DNA of 64,000 nt from Croceicoccus sediminis (GTDB lineage: Bacteria; Pseudomonadota; Alphaproteobacteria; Sphingomonadales; Sphingomonadaceae). The stretch spans positions 154,695 to 218,694 of the forward strand of contig NZ_SUNC01000005.1 of NCBI RefSeq assembly GCF_007570835.1, given 5' to 3'. This document shows positions 28,132 to 36,856 of this stretch, one piece after another; the first letter of the stretch is position 1, and the number at the start of each line of letters is the position of its first letter. Under the pieces are notes generated by a model. The model had not been told where the DNA came from. It saw nothing but the letters and a program-made list of their open reading frames with translations, and made no database searches. The position numbers were made by a program, and so were the translations under genes.

Positions 28132-29036
28132 GTAGCGGCGCGGGCCCGCAATATGGTCCGCGCGCCGCTGGTCGCGGCTTCCATGCCATCAACCGGATCG
28201 TCGACCTCGACATAGGCCTGCGCGTCGGTCACGCGGTCGATCCAGGGCATAAGGGCCGGGTAGTCCATGCCGCCCTCCCCCGGCGCGACGAACCGGGGGC
28301 AGTCATTGCCGCTACAGCTTGCGTCCACGTCCTTCAGATGAAGCGACAGCACGCGCGGCCCCAGGTCGCGGAGCAGGTTCAGCGGGTCCACGCCCGCCAC
28401 ATATGCCCAGCCAAGGTCGATTTCGAAATCCACCTCGCCCGGCGCGAAAGACGCGGCGATCAGCTCCAGCGGGGTCTTTCCGGCAAGCGGAACATGGTCC
28501 CAGTCATGGTTGTGATAGACGAGCCGCAGGCCTTCCTCGCGCGCGGCGCGGGCCATTACGGCCAGTCTTTCCATCCACCCCTCGAACGCGGTCCGGGTCG
28601 TCTTGCCGCGCGTTTCGCCGGTGAAGAAGACGTCGGCGGCCGATTGCGCGACGATACTGGCACCAAGCTTTGCCGCCATCTCCATCTGGCGGGGATAGTC
28701 GTCGTCATGGGCCAGCCGCACCACGCCCACTTGCAGTCCCGCAGCCCGGCAGAGCGCTGCCACCTCGCCCGGATCGCGCACTGCCGGGTGGCGGGGCGAT
28801 TGCGGGCCGAGGGGGAAACCGAAATGCGAATAGCCGAGCGACCGTGCGCGCCGCAGGGTGCCTGCATAGTCAGCCGCCAGCTCGCGCGCGACCGTCAGGC
28901 TGGTCAGCCCGAGCGGGCGCGGCGGACCGGCGCGCACCGATCCGCCTGCGCATGCCGCAGCGCCGCTTGCCAGCAAGGCGACCAGCGCCTGGCGCCGCGT
29001 AGCCTGCAAACGGCGGCGACCCGCCCGGCCCGTCAC
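28128..29036 (-). CDS. Exported sugar phosphate isomerase/epimerase-like TIM-barrel protein
   Basis: 302 residues with a GTG start inside GTGA at the GH2 stop. The N-terminus has a twin-arginine-like stretch (RRRLQATRRQALVALLASGAAAC) suggesting Tat export, possibly lipidated at the Cys. The rest is an AP-endonuclease-2 type barrel: YSHFGFPLG, LVYHNHDWDH, VDFEIDLGWAYVAG and VLSLHLKDVD carry candidate metal-binding His/Glu/Asp. Such proteins act as sugar isomerases or 3-keto-glycoside hydrolases. Coupling to GH2 suggests work on the same glycan; the reaction is not assignable. Confidence 0.78.
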   Translation of the reverse strand: MTGRAGRRRLQATRRQALVALLASGAAACAGGSVRAGPPRPLGLTSLTVARELAADYAGTLRRARSLGYSHFGFPLGPQSPRHPAVRDPGEVAALCRAAGLQVGVVRLAHDDDYPRQMEMAAKLGASIVAQSAADVFFTGETRGKTTRTAFEGWMERLAVMARAAREEGLRLVYHNHDWDHVPLAGKTPLELIAASFAPGEVDFEIDLGWAYVAGVDPLNLLRDLGPRVLSLHLKDVDASCSGNDCPRFVAPGEGGMDYPALMPWIDRVTDAQAYVEVDDPVDGMEAATSGARTILRARAAT

Positions 29037-31780
29037 GGTTGCGCGACGACCTCGATGGCCGACACAAGCGCATCGCCTGCGACAGGAGTGAAGTCGAGCG
29101 TGATCGCGCCATCCTCCGACGCGGCGTCGAAGCTTTCGCTTACGGCTTTCAGCGCCCCTCCGGCCTTGGCAGCGATGTCATAGCCAGACAGCACCGGCTG
29201 ACCGTTTACCGACACGTCGAAGACGCGCTCTCCCACGGCCTTTTCCGGCTCCACGAACGTCAGCGTCACGCGGTAGCGGCCCTTGGGCGCGGGTATGCGA
29301 TAGCTGAAGTCGCCCTGACGGAAACTCGCCACGACATCGCGCCGCTCGGTCCCCTCGATCGGTGTCTTGACCGGCGGCTTGCCCCAGCCGCCCGACTTGT
29401 CGGCGGTTGCGCTGCTGCCATTGACGAAGAAGTTATCCGAACCGAACCGCATGTCGGCATCGGCGGCGATCAATGCGCCGCTGTCGATCCGGAAAGAGCC
29501 AACCTGCTCTTCGCCGAGCTTCCAGGTGATCTGGTCTTCGACCGGCCCGCTGGCAAAGTCGCCGCGTGCGACTATGGAATTATCACCATCGGCAAGCGGA
29601 ACGTCCTTCCAGACGCAGACGTTCTGATCGCAGTCCTGCCGCGAACCGACCTCGACGCCGTTGACCAGCAGCGTCGTTGTCTCGGCGTTCGAATTCACGC
29701 GCACATCGGTAACCGGGTAGGCGCGATTAACGTAGCGGCGGCCCTGTACATGAACGGTCGGCTGGTCGGACCAGTTCGCCCGGTAGAAATAGAACGCATC
29801 CTTGCGGATATCGCGGTCGTAAGTGACGATGCCCTTGGTATTGATGTCCTGCGCATCGCCTTCGGCACGAACCGTCGTGCCGAAATCGAAGGCGTTCCAC
29901 ATCCAGATACCCCAAAGGTAATCCCTGTCCGCCAGCTCGCGCCAGTTTTCCTCGTGGAACCAGGTCAGGAATTCTTCGGGCTGGACGCGCCCCGACTTGT
30001 CGACCGGGCCGCCAAGCGGGTTGTCGGTGTGCAGGTTTGCCGCACCACCGGCGCCGTACTCACTGATCGAAAGGGGCTTGTCCGGATGCTTTGCCAGCAG
30101 GCCGTCCAGATGGTCGCCCAACTGGCCCGGCTCCCCGTAATACCAGCCGTAGTAGCGATTGACGCCCACCGCATCGACCGCCTCGGCGACGACCGGCACG
30201 TCGACCATGTCCCGTTCCTCGCAGCAATTGGCAAGGACAACGGGCCGGTTCGGATCAAGCTCACGCGACAGTTCCGCAAGGTTGTAGAGCAGCGGCATCG
30301 GATCGGCGATGACTTCAGGCGGACGGCCCAGGAAGTCGGGTCGGCCCGGTCCGAAATCGACCTCGTTCGCGATGCCCCAAACCGCGACCGATGCATGATT
30401 GAAGTTCTGGTGCACGAGGTCGAGCAGCTGCGTACGCGCATTGGCCACGATGCCCGCCGGGGCGACGGCCTGATCGCGGCTGTTGGTCCAGGCGGTGACC
30501 AGTCCGATCTCGTCCCACAGGACGATGCCGTAACGGTCTGCCAGATCGTGCACAGGTGAGCCGTGCTGATAATGCGAAAGGCGGATCGAATTGGCCCCCA
30601 TGTCGAGCATGATCTTCAGGGATTCGTCCGTCTCCTCCGGCGAAATGGCCCAGTCGGACCGTTCGCTATCCTGGTGCATGCCCGCCCCGCGCAGCTGGTA
30701 GGGCTTGCCGTTCAGGATGAAGCCGCTCTGCGGATCGATGGCCATCTGCCGGATGCCGAACGCCTGTTCGACCGTGTCGAGCAGCGTCCCGTCCGCATCG
30801 CGCAGTTCAAAGCGCAGGGTGTGGAGGTAGGGGTCTTCGACGCCGTTCCACAGATGCGGATCGGCCACGCTCATCTCTCCGCCAAGCTCCTCGGTCCCGC
30901 CTGCCGGCACCGACACCTGCTTTTCGAACGAGCCGACGGTGTGACCGTTGTCGTCCATCAAGGTCGCGGAAACGCTCAGCGGCGTGTCCGACGACGCGTT
31001 GTTGGTCACCCGCGCGCTCAACGTGATCTGCGCATCGTTATCGGAAAGCGCGGTCGTCTCGGCGTAGACGCCGGGTCCGCCATGGTCGAGCATGTCGAAG
31101 TGCACCGGCTGCGTCACGACAATGCTGACGGGACGATAGATACCGCCGCGCACGAAGAAATCGCCGGTCATGGGCAGCACGTCCTGCGTCGTGTTGCCCA
31201 GGGCAGGCTGCGTGTTGTCGACCTTCACGTAAAGCGTATTGGCGCCATCGGCATTCAGGAAATCCGTGGCGTCGAGCCGGAAGCGCCCGAACGGATTGCG
31301 ATGTCCGCCAAGCAGCTTGCCGTTGAGATAGACTTCAGCCGTGCGGCTGACCGCGTCGAATTCGAGAAATGCACGCTCTCCGCCCGATAGCGACGGTGCA
31401 TCGAAAGTCAGGTAATACCAACCGACCCCTTGCGTCTTGTCGATGTTGTCGGGCGTATTGATGTGGGTTTCCGGGTCGGACAGATAGTATCCTACCCTGT
31501 TCCAGGTATGCGGGACGGAAACGGCTTGCCAGTTGGCCGGGTCCGGCTCCATCACGCTACCGTCCTGCGGCACAGGCCCCAGCAGGTTGAACTGCCAGCC
31601 ATCGCGCAGCGATATGCGCGTGCGAATATCTTCCCCCTGCCCTTCCTTTGCGGCCCCTTCCTTAGCCGATGTTTCGCCGCTTGCGGCAGGTCCGTGCGCC
31701 ATCGCAAGGGTCGGGTATGTCGCGGCAAGACCTATGCCCGCCAGAAGTGCATAGATCGGTCGGCGGATAGTTCGAGGCAC
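29033..31780 (-). CDS. Exported GH2 glycoside hydrolase with C-terminal malectin-like domain
   Basis: 915 residues from a GTG start (M-PRTIRRPIYALLAGIG...) chosen because AGGAGA precedes it at good spacing and it yields a clean signal peptide ending LAMA; an ATG 14 codons upstream lacks a ribosome site. Domain order: GH2 jelly-roll (WYYLTFDAPSL, AEVYLNGKLLGGH), Ig-like sandwich, TIM barrel with acid/base Glu in VWGIANEVDFG and nucleophile Glu in LSISEYGAGG, an Ig-like region, and a malectin-like carbohydrate-binding domain at the end (RYRVTLTFVEPE). NTKGIVTYDRD is shared by beta-galactosidases and beta-glucuronidases, so specificity is open; the uronate genes nearby favour a glucuronide. Confidence 0.88.
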   Translation of the reverse strand: MPRTIRRPIYALLAGIGLAATYPTLAMAHGPAASGETSAKEGAAKEGQGEDIRTRISLRDGWQFNLLGPVPQDGSVMEPDPANWQAVSVPHTWNRVGYYLSDPETHINTPDNIDKTQGVGWYYLTFDAPSLSGGERAFLEFDAVSRTAEVYLNGKLLGGHRNPFGRFRLDATDFLNADGANTLYVKVDNTQPALGNTTQDVLPMTGDFFVRGGIYRPVSIVVTQPVHFDMLDHGGPGVYAETTALSDNDAQITLSARVTNNASSDTPLSVSATLMDDNGHTVGSFEKQVSVPAGGTEELGGEMSVADPHLWNGVEDPYLHTLRFELRDADGTLLDTVEQAFGIRQMAIDPQSGFILNGKPYQLRGAGMHQDSERSDWAISPEETDESLKIMLDMGANSIRLSHYQHGSPVHDLADRYGIVLWDEIGLVTAWTNSRDQAVAPAGIVANARTQLLDLVHQNFNHASVAVWGIANEVDFGPGRPDFLGRPPEVIADPMPLLYNLAELSRELDPNRPVVLANCCEERDMVDVPVVAEAVDAVGVNRYYGWYYGEPGQLGDHLDGLLAKHPDKPLSISEYGAGGAANLHTDNPLGGPVDKSGRVQPEEFLTWFHEENWRELADRDYLWGIWMWNAFDFGTTVRAEGDAQDINTKGIVTYDRDIRKDAFYFYRANWSDQPTVHVQGRRYVNRAYPVTDVRVNSNAETTTLLVNGVEVGSRQDCDQNVCVWKDVPLADGDNSIVARGDFASGPVEDQITWKLGEEQVGSFRIDSGALIAADADMRFGSDNFFVNGSSATADKSGGWGKPPVKTPIEGTERRDVVASFRQGDFSYRIPAPKGRYRVTLTFVEPEKAVGERVFDVSVNGQPVLSGYDIAAKAGGALKAVSESFDAASEDGAITLDFTPVAGDALVSAIEVVAQP

Positions 31781-31837
31781 GCTTGGTTCTCCTGGCATCA
31801 GCTCAATTGCATGTTTTTCCATATCCTGAAGATTTTT

Positions 31838-31848
31838 TGGTCTGACCG
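31838..31848. promoter_or_regulatory. FadR-type operator candidate upstream of the GH2 gene
   Basis: TGGTCTGACCG matches TNGTNNNACNA except at the last base, and shares TTTGGTCTG with the site in the gntR-manD promoter. It lies about 58 bases upstream of the GH2 start. Confidence 0.45.
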
Positions 31849-31967
31849 CAATGGTAAAAGGGTGACGGCGGCTGCCTCTAAAATATCGTTATTTTTCTGA
31901 TTATTGAGTGGTATCATCCACGGCCTGCGCCATAAGCAACACAAACCGACAGGCAGAAACCAATTTA

Positions 31968-31980
31968 TTGGCTTGACCAA
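31968..31980. promoter_or_regulatory. FadR-type operator candidate in the GH2-GH3 gap
   Basis: TTGGCTTGACCAA is an inverted repeat (TTGG-N5-CCAA) with one mismatch to TNGTNNNACNA. It is the most symmetric of the three FadR-type sites in the window. Confidence 0.5.
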
Positions 31981-32012
31981 CTTCACCGAAAGGGCTGCCT
32001 GAGGGGGGCTCG

Positions 32013-32050
32013 GCATGGCTTAGATAACAACGGGTCTAACGAAGCCATGC
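32013..32050. repeat. Hairpin upstream of the GH3 gene
   Basis: GCATGGCTT (32013-32021) and AAGCCATGC (32042-32050) are perfect 9-base inverted arms 20 bases apart; inside them TTAGA and TCTAA can extend the pairing. No T tract follows. Leader structure and operator are both possible. Confidence 0.35.
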
Positions 32051-32201
32051 GAGCACGTCGCACAAATCGGACTGATACAAATCGATCGAATATATTTGCG
32101 CCTGTGATTCCGGCCTGTTTGCAAGGAGAAGGTCAATCGCGGTCTCGTCGCGTTGCGGCTAGTCCTCCAAACAGCAACCGAAAATAACCTGGGTGAGTTC
32201 G

Positions 32202-34178
32202 ATGTTTTCAAAGGCGTGCAGCACACTTGCAGGAGCAGCGGTCCTGCTGCTTGGCACCAGCGCCTGCGTTTCGGTCCAGTTGGCCGATCCTGCCAAGATG
32301 TCGAGCCGGTCGATCCCCGTGCTGGAAGAAGATGGTTTCCGCTTCCGCGACCTTGATCGCAATGGGGCGCTGACCGCCTATGAAGACTGGCGGTTGCCCC
32401 CGGCGGAACGCGCCGCCGACCTTGTCTCCCGCATGACGCTGGAGGAAAAGATAGGGCAACTGGTCGTCGCCAATGCCTTCAACAATGCGCCCTATGGCCA
32501 GCCCGCGACCGGCTATGCGAGCGAAATGCTCGAAGGCCTGATGCGCGGGCCGCACATCCTGCATTTCAATTCAAGCCTCGCCATCGCCCCGGCCGATCTT
32601 GCCCGCGCGAACAATGCGGTTCAGGAAATCGCGGAACAGGGTCGCCTTGGCATTCCCGTCGTTTTCGCCACCGATCCGCGCCATCACCAGGCTGCGACGA
32701 TCGGTGCGGGCGTGGCGGCGGGCGGCTTCAGCACCTGGCCCGAACCGACCGGTCTGGCCGCGCTAAACGACGAAGCGGTGTCCCGCCAGTTTGCCGAGAC
32801 GGTCCGGCGCGATTTGCGAGCGACCGGGATCAGTATGCTGCTCGGCCCGCAGCTGGACCTTGCCACCGAACCGCGCTGGCCGCGCAACAACGGCACGCTG
32901 GGCGAAGACGTGGAGCGGGCCGTGCCGCTTGCCAGTATCCTCGTCGAAGGCCTGCAGGGTTCTGCCGATGGCGTCGGGCCGACCGGCGTTGCGACGGTCG
33001 TAAAGCACTTTGCCGGGTACAGCGCGGGCAAGGACGGTTGGGACGGCCACAACCGCTATGGCCGCTTCGCCGCGATCGACGAGGACGAGTTCAAGGTTCA
33101 CTTGCGCCCCTTCGAAGCCGCGTTTGAAAAGCATCCGAGTTCGGTGATGCCTGCCTACACCATTGCCGAGGGGCTGACGGTGGACGGCGTGCCGGTGGAA
33201 CCGGTGGGCGCAGCTTACAGCAAGGTGTTGATGGAGGACTTGCTGCGCGGGAAATACGGCTTTGACGGTGTGATCCTGTCCGATTGGGCCGTGACCAATG
33301 ATTGCGGCGACATTTGCCGCAACGGCTTTCCCGAAGGCGAATATCCCACTTTCGAAGGCATATCGATGGCATGGGGCGTTGAGGATCTATCCCATCCGGA
33401 ACGGTTCGCACTGGCGATGAACCACGGCGTGGACCAGTTCGGCGGCGTCATGGACACCTCGCCCTTGCGCGAAGCGGTGGACGCCGGTCTGATCAGCCAG
33501 GAACGGATCGACCAGGCTGTCGGGCGCGTCCTTACGCGGACTTTCGCACTGGGCCTGTTCGAAGCCCCCTTCGTCGATCCGGACGAACCCAGCGCCCGTT
33601 CCGGCACTGCCGCCGATCACGCGGCAGGCACGCTGGCACAGGCCCGCGCGATCGTGCGGCTTGAGGATGACGACACCGTCCCGACACTGCGACCGGGCAT
33701 GAAGGTCTTCGTCTACGGCATGGACGCAAAGGCGGCCGAAGATCGGGGGCTGATTGCGGTGGACGACCCGGCCGAGGCGCAGGTCGCTCTCATCCGGCTG
33801 AAGGCCCCCTTCGAACAGCTGCATCCAGGCTATTTCTTCGGTTCGAAACAGCACGAGGGCAGCCTTGCGTTCCCGGCAGACGACGAAGGCCTGCAACTGC
33901 TGGCGTCACTGCCCCGCCCCTTGCCTGCGGTGGTCGATGTCTATCTGGACAGGCCCGCGATCCTTTCTCCCCTGACCGACCGAAGCAATCTGCTGCTCGC
34001 GAATTTCGGAGCCAGCGATGCCGCCCTCCTCTCGGTGCTCGGCGGCGAGGTGGAGTCTGAAGGCAGGCTTCCCTTCGAACTGCCACGCTCGATGGCGGCG
34101 GTCAGGGCGCAGCGTCCCGGTACACCGGCCGACAGCGAGGCCCCGCTCTACCCGCTCGGCTTCGCGCGCCCGCTCTGA
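32202..34178 (+). CDS. GH3 beta-glycosidase, lipoprotein
   Basis: 658 residues from the ATG that follows GGGTGAG; a GTG three codons upstream is an alternative. The signal MFSKACSTLAGAAVLLLGTSAC ends in a lipobox-like SAC. The mature N-terminus has an EF-hand-like DLDRNGALTAYED loop before the GH3 domain (MTLEEKIGQLV). Substrate-site motifs include VKHFAGY, and the nucleophile Asp is in GFDGVILSDWAV; a C-terminal alpha/beta sandwich follows. The overall type is exo-beta-glucosidase or xylosidase; the exact sugar cannot be read. The TonB receptor follows on the same strand. Confidence 0.9.
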   Translation: MFSKACSTLAGAAVLLLGTSACVSVQLADPAKMSSRSIPVLEEDGFRFRDLDRNGALTAYEDWRLPPAERAADLVSRMTLEEKIGQLVVANAFNNAPYGQPATGYASEMLEGLMRGPHILHFNSSLAIAPADLARANNAVQEIAEQGRLGIPVVFATDPRHHQAATIGAGVAAGGFSTWPEPTGLAALNDEAVSRQFAETVRRDLRATGISMLLGPQLDLATEPRWPRNNGTLGEDVERAVPLASILVEGLQGSADGVGPTGVATVVKHFAGYSAGKDGWDGHNRYGRFAAIDEDEFKVHLRPFEAAFEKHPSSVMPAYTIAEGLTVDGVPVEPVGAAYSKVLMEDLLRGKYGFDGVILSDWAVTNDCGDICRNGFPEGEYPTFEGISMAWGVEDLSHPERFALAMNHGVDQFGGVMDTSPLREAVDAGLISQERIDQAVGRVLTRTFALGLFEAPFVDPDEPSARSGTAADHAAGTLAQARAIVRLEDDDTVPTLRPGMKVFVYGMDAKAAEDRGLIAVDDPAEAQVALIRLKAPFEQLHPGYFFGSKQHEGSLAFPADDEGLQLLASLPRPLPAVVDVYLDRPAILSPLTDRSNLLLANFGASDAALLSVLGGEVESEGRLPFELPRSMAAVRAQRPGTPADSEAPLYPLGFARPL

Positions 34179-34216
34179 CAGATAGGCAGACCCCCGACAC
34201 CCTTATCATATATGAC

Positions 34217-34236
34217 ACTGATGGATTGCCATCAGT
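34217..34236. promoter_or_regulatory. 20-base palindrome upstream of the TonB receptor
   Basis: ACTGATGG-ATTG-CCATCAGT is a perfect dyad about 85 bases before the receptor start. A second perfect palindrome, TCATATATGA (34206-34215), adjoins it. Both lie in the 142-base gap after the GH3 gene and look like binding sites for a dimeric repressor not encoded next to them. Confidence 0.45.
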
Positions 34237-34320
34237 ATAATCAATTTTAGTCGTGCAGATGACTCCGGTAAGGCCACTTGCACGAATGCGGTCAGACAAC
34301 AGTCCTGCGCGTACGTTGTA

Positions 34321-36750
34321 ATGAGAGGGAATCTTTTGACAAAGAAACTATCCGCGCAACCGGCTTCGCGCCGGGCGCTTTTCGTGGCCTTGATGGCCGC
34401 GAGTGCCGCCACAAGCCCAGCCTACGCCCAGGACACGCAAGGACAGGCAGACGACGAAGCCGTTTCGGAAGGCATCATCATCGTCACCGCCCAGCGCCGG
34501 GCACAGAACCTGCAGGACGTGCCGGTCAGCCTCACGGCGGTCACGGCCGACAGCCTTGAATCGCGCCAGATCAACGATCTCGGCGGCCTTGCCGTTGCCG
34601 CCCCCAGCCTTCAGGTCGGCGCGGATAACAACTTTGCGGTCCGCGGCGTCGGCACACTTGCCTTCGCCAACACGATCGACACCAGCGTCGCACTCGCTCT
34701 CGACGACGTGAACCTGGGCCGCCCGGACCTTGGCATTCCGCTGCTCTACGATGTGGAGCGCGTCGAAGTGCTGAACGGTCCGCAAGGGCTGCTGTTCGGC
34801 AAGAACGCGTCGGCTGGCCTGCTCAACATCGTGACGGCAAAGCCGGAAATCGGCTATTTCTCGGGCAGCACCGAACTCGAATTCGCCAACCGCGCGACGC
34901 CCGGCGCCGATCGCGATGCCCCTGCCGTTATCGCCAAGCAGGTCGTGAACATCCCGGTCTCGGCCAATTCGGCGCTCAGGCTGAACGTGCTTTACGCCGA
35001 TCAGTCGTCGCCGGTAACGCAGGTCGCCACCCAGCAGGGCGGCACGATCCCGTTCGTCGATGCACCGCGCAAGAATTACGATTCGGATCAGCATGTTCAG
35101 CTGAAGGCGAAGTACCTCTACGAAACCGATGGCGGATTTTCGCTTTACCTGATCGGCGATTACAACCGGATCCGGACCGGGCTCAACCGCTTCAACACGA
35201 CTTTCCGTGAATTCGGCGATGGCAGCCCGCGCGAACAGATGGTTCTGGACGCCGGTGTCACGCCCTCGGACGAAAACTTCCTGAATGCGGCCGACGGCGG
35301 TTACTACCTCGATTCCGACGTTGGCGGGGCGCAGGCCGTGCTCAGCTACGAATTCGCTTCGGGTTTCGAGATTTCGAACACCTTTGCATGGCGCTATTTC
35401 GACAATCAACAGAACCTGGATGTCGATGGCGTTCCCGCGCCTGAAGTGAACACCAATTATTCCGACACCCATTACGACCAGTTCTCGAACGAACTGCGTA
35501 TTTCGCTTCCCGGTGACGGGCCGCTGACGGGTCAGGCCGGGGTCTATTATTTCGAATCGAAGCTCGACACCAGCAATGCCCTGTTCGGCAACGCGGGCCT
35601 TCCGGGCTTTCTCCTGCCCCGCTTCCCGTTCTGCGTGGGCGCGACGGCTGCGCCCGGCGGACCGCCCAACTGTTCGCGCAGCAACGACTTCTTCCTGGGC
35701 CGTTCCTATTTCGCGACGCAGGATGCCACCAGCTATGCAGGCTTCGGCCAGCTGACCTATGAACTGTCGGACACTTTCGAAGTGTTTGCTGGCGCACGCG
35801 TGACCCGCGACGAGGTGGAGCTTTCGGTCGATCAGGGACAGATCAAGTCGTTCATCGGCCTTGGCGTTCTTCCCGGTGTCTTCACGGGCGAGACCAGCAA
35901 CACGAACTTCAGCTGGAAGGTCGGCGGACAGTACGAACCGACCCCCGACATCATGATCTACGGCTTCTACGGTCGTGGCTACAAGGGTCCGGGTTTCAAC
36001 ACGTCGGCCATTGCCGGTCCTGATGGAATCCCCGCGGTTCGTCCGATCGATCCCGAAACGTCCGACGCCTTCGAAGTCGGCGTGAAGACCACGCTGTTCA
36101 ACGACGCGGTGACGTTCAACGTTTCGGCATTCCGTACGAAGTTCGACGACTTCCAGGTCCAGTCCTTCAACCAGGATCTCTTGACCTACGTCGTCCAGAA
36201 CGCTGCCAAGGTCACCACGCAGGGTGCCGAAGTCAGCCTGTCCGCACGGCCGGTCGAAGGCTTGACCATCAACGGTTCGGCAACGTTCCTCGATGCGAAG
36301 TTCGACAGCTTTGCCGGCGCGCAGTGCTATCTGGGTCAGCCCGATGCATCCTGCGCGGTCGACGGCACGTTCGATGCCGGGGGTAACGACCTGCCGCTGT
36401 CGCCCCACCTGACGACGACCATGCAGGCGATCTACAAGTTCCCTGTGGGCGGTGACATCGTGCCGTTCATCGAGGGCAACTGGTATCACCGCTCCGGCAT
36501 CAATTATCAGATCAACGCCATCCCCGGCGCGCAAGTCGGCCCGGTCGACATCTTCGGCGTCAGCTTCGGCGCGGAACTTGCCCAAGGGATCAGGGCCAGC
36601 CTGTTCTGCAACAATTGCACCAACGAATTCGTGCCGGTGAATATCAGCACCGATTCCGGTGAGAACAACGATGGTGTGCTGACCTACAATCAGCGTTTCG
36701 GCCTCAATTCGGTTCGCAAGATCGGCCTGTCGGTCCGCTTCGATTACTGA
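34321..36750 (+). CDS. TonB-dependent outer-membrane receptor (glycan locus)
   Basis: About 809 residues. A signal peptide (ending SPAYAQ) is followed by a TonB-box-like IIIVTAQRRAQNLQDVPVS, a plug domain (to about residue 170, with RVEVLNGPQGLLFGKNASAG), and a 22-strand barrel ending in VRKIGLSVRFDY with the usual C-terminal aromatic. Two starts are possible: the ATG at 34321, or a TTG at 34336 that has GAGAGGG at ideal spacing. Its place after the GH3 gene suggests uptake of an oligosaccharide or glycoside. Confidence 0.92.
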   Translation: MRGNLLTKKLSAQPASRRALFVALMAASAATSPAYAQDTQGQADDEAVSEGIIIVTAQRRAQNLQDVPVSLTAVTADSLESRQINDLGGLAVAAPSLQVGADNNFAVRGVGTLAFANTIDTSVALALDDVNLGRPDLGIPLLYDVERVEVLNGPQGLLFGKNASAGLLNIVTAKPEIGYFSGSTELEFANRATPGADRDAPAVIAKQVVNIPVSANSALRLNVLYADQSSPVTQVATQQGGTIPFVDAPRKNYDSDQHVQLKAKYLYETDGGFSLYLIGDYNRIRTGLNRFNTTFREFGDGSPREQMVLDAGVTPSDENFLNAADGGYYLDSDVGGAQAVLSYEFASGFEISNTFAWRYFDNQQNLDVDGVPAPEVNTNYSDTHYDQFSNELRISLPGDGPLTGQAGVYYFESKLDTSNALFGNAGLPGFLLPRFPFCVGATAAPGGPPNCSRSNDFFLGRSYFATQDATSYAGFGQLTYELSDTFEVFAGARVTRDEVELSVDQGQIKSFIGLGVLPGVFTGETSNTNFSWKVGGQYEPTPDIMIYGFYGRGYKGPGFNTSAIAGPDGIPAVRPIDPETSDAFEVGVKTTLFNDAVTFNVSAFRTKFDDFQVQSFNQDLLTYVVQNAAKVTTQGAEVSLSARPVEGLTINGSATFLDAKFDSFAGAQCYLGQPDASCAVDGTFDAGGNDLPLSPHLTTTMQAIYKFPVGGDIVPFIEGNWYHRSGINYQINAIPGAQVGPVDIFGVSFGAELAQGIRASLFCNNCTNEFVPVNISTDSGENNDGVLTYNQRFGLNSVRKIGLSVRFDY

Positions 36751-36772
36751 GTTCGGCTAACGTGAAAAAAAG

Positions 36773-36805
36773 GGGGCCGCGGCTGAAAAGTCGCGGCCCC
36801 TTTTT
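36773..36805 (+). terminator. Rho-independent terminator after the glycan TonB receptor
   Basis: A 12-bp stem (GGGGCCGCGGCT paired with AGTCGCGGCCCC, one G-U) closed by a GAAA tetraloop and followed by TTTTT. It ends the TonB-receptor transcript 22 bases past the stop codon. An A-run on the left arm may let it work for the convergent IclR operon too. Confidence 0.9.
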
Positions 36806-36856
36806 CATGTCTGATCTGCGGATATGCGAGCCGGTCGCAAACGCGGCTGAAGGAAC

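Larger units (their letters stand above)
31781..32201. other. 421-base divergent regulatory region between GH2 and GH3 genes
   Basis: I see no gene here. The left half is AT-rich and should hold the GH2 promoter. It contains two FadR-type sites and a hairpin (separate entries). The right 140 bases lead into the GH3 start with GGGTGAG as ribosome site. Confidence 0.6.

Noticed and set aside
34348..36585. Long open frame of about 745 codons antisense to the glycan TonB receptor
   Set aside because: Translation is biased (Arg, Asp, Val-rich) with no motif; the receptor on the plus strand is complete with signal peptide and barrel end. The same applies to 52276-54453 antisense to the second diketone-locus receptor.
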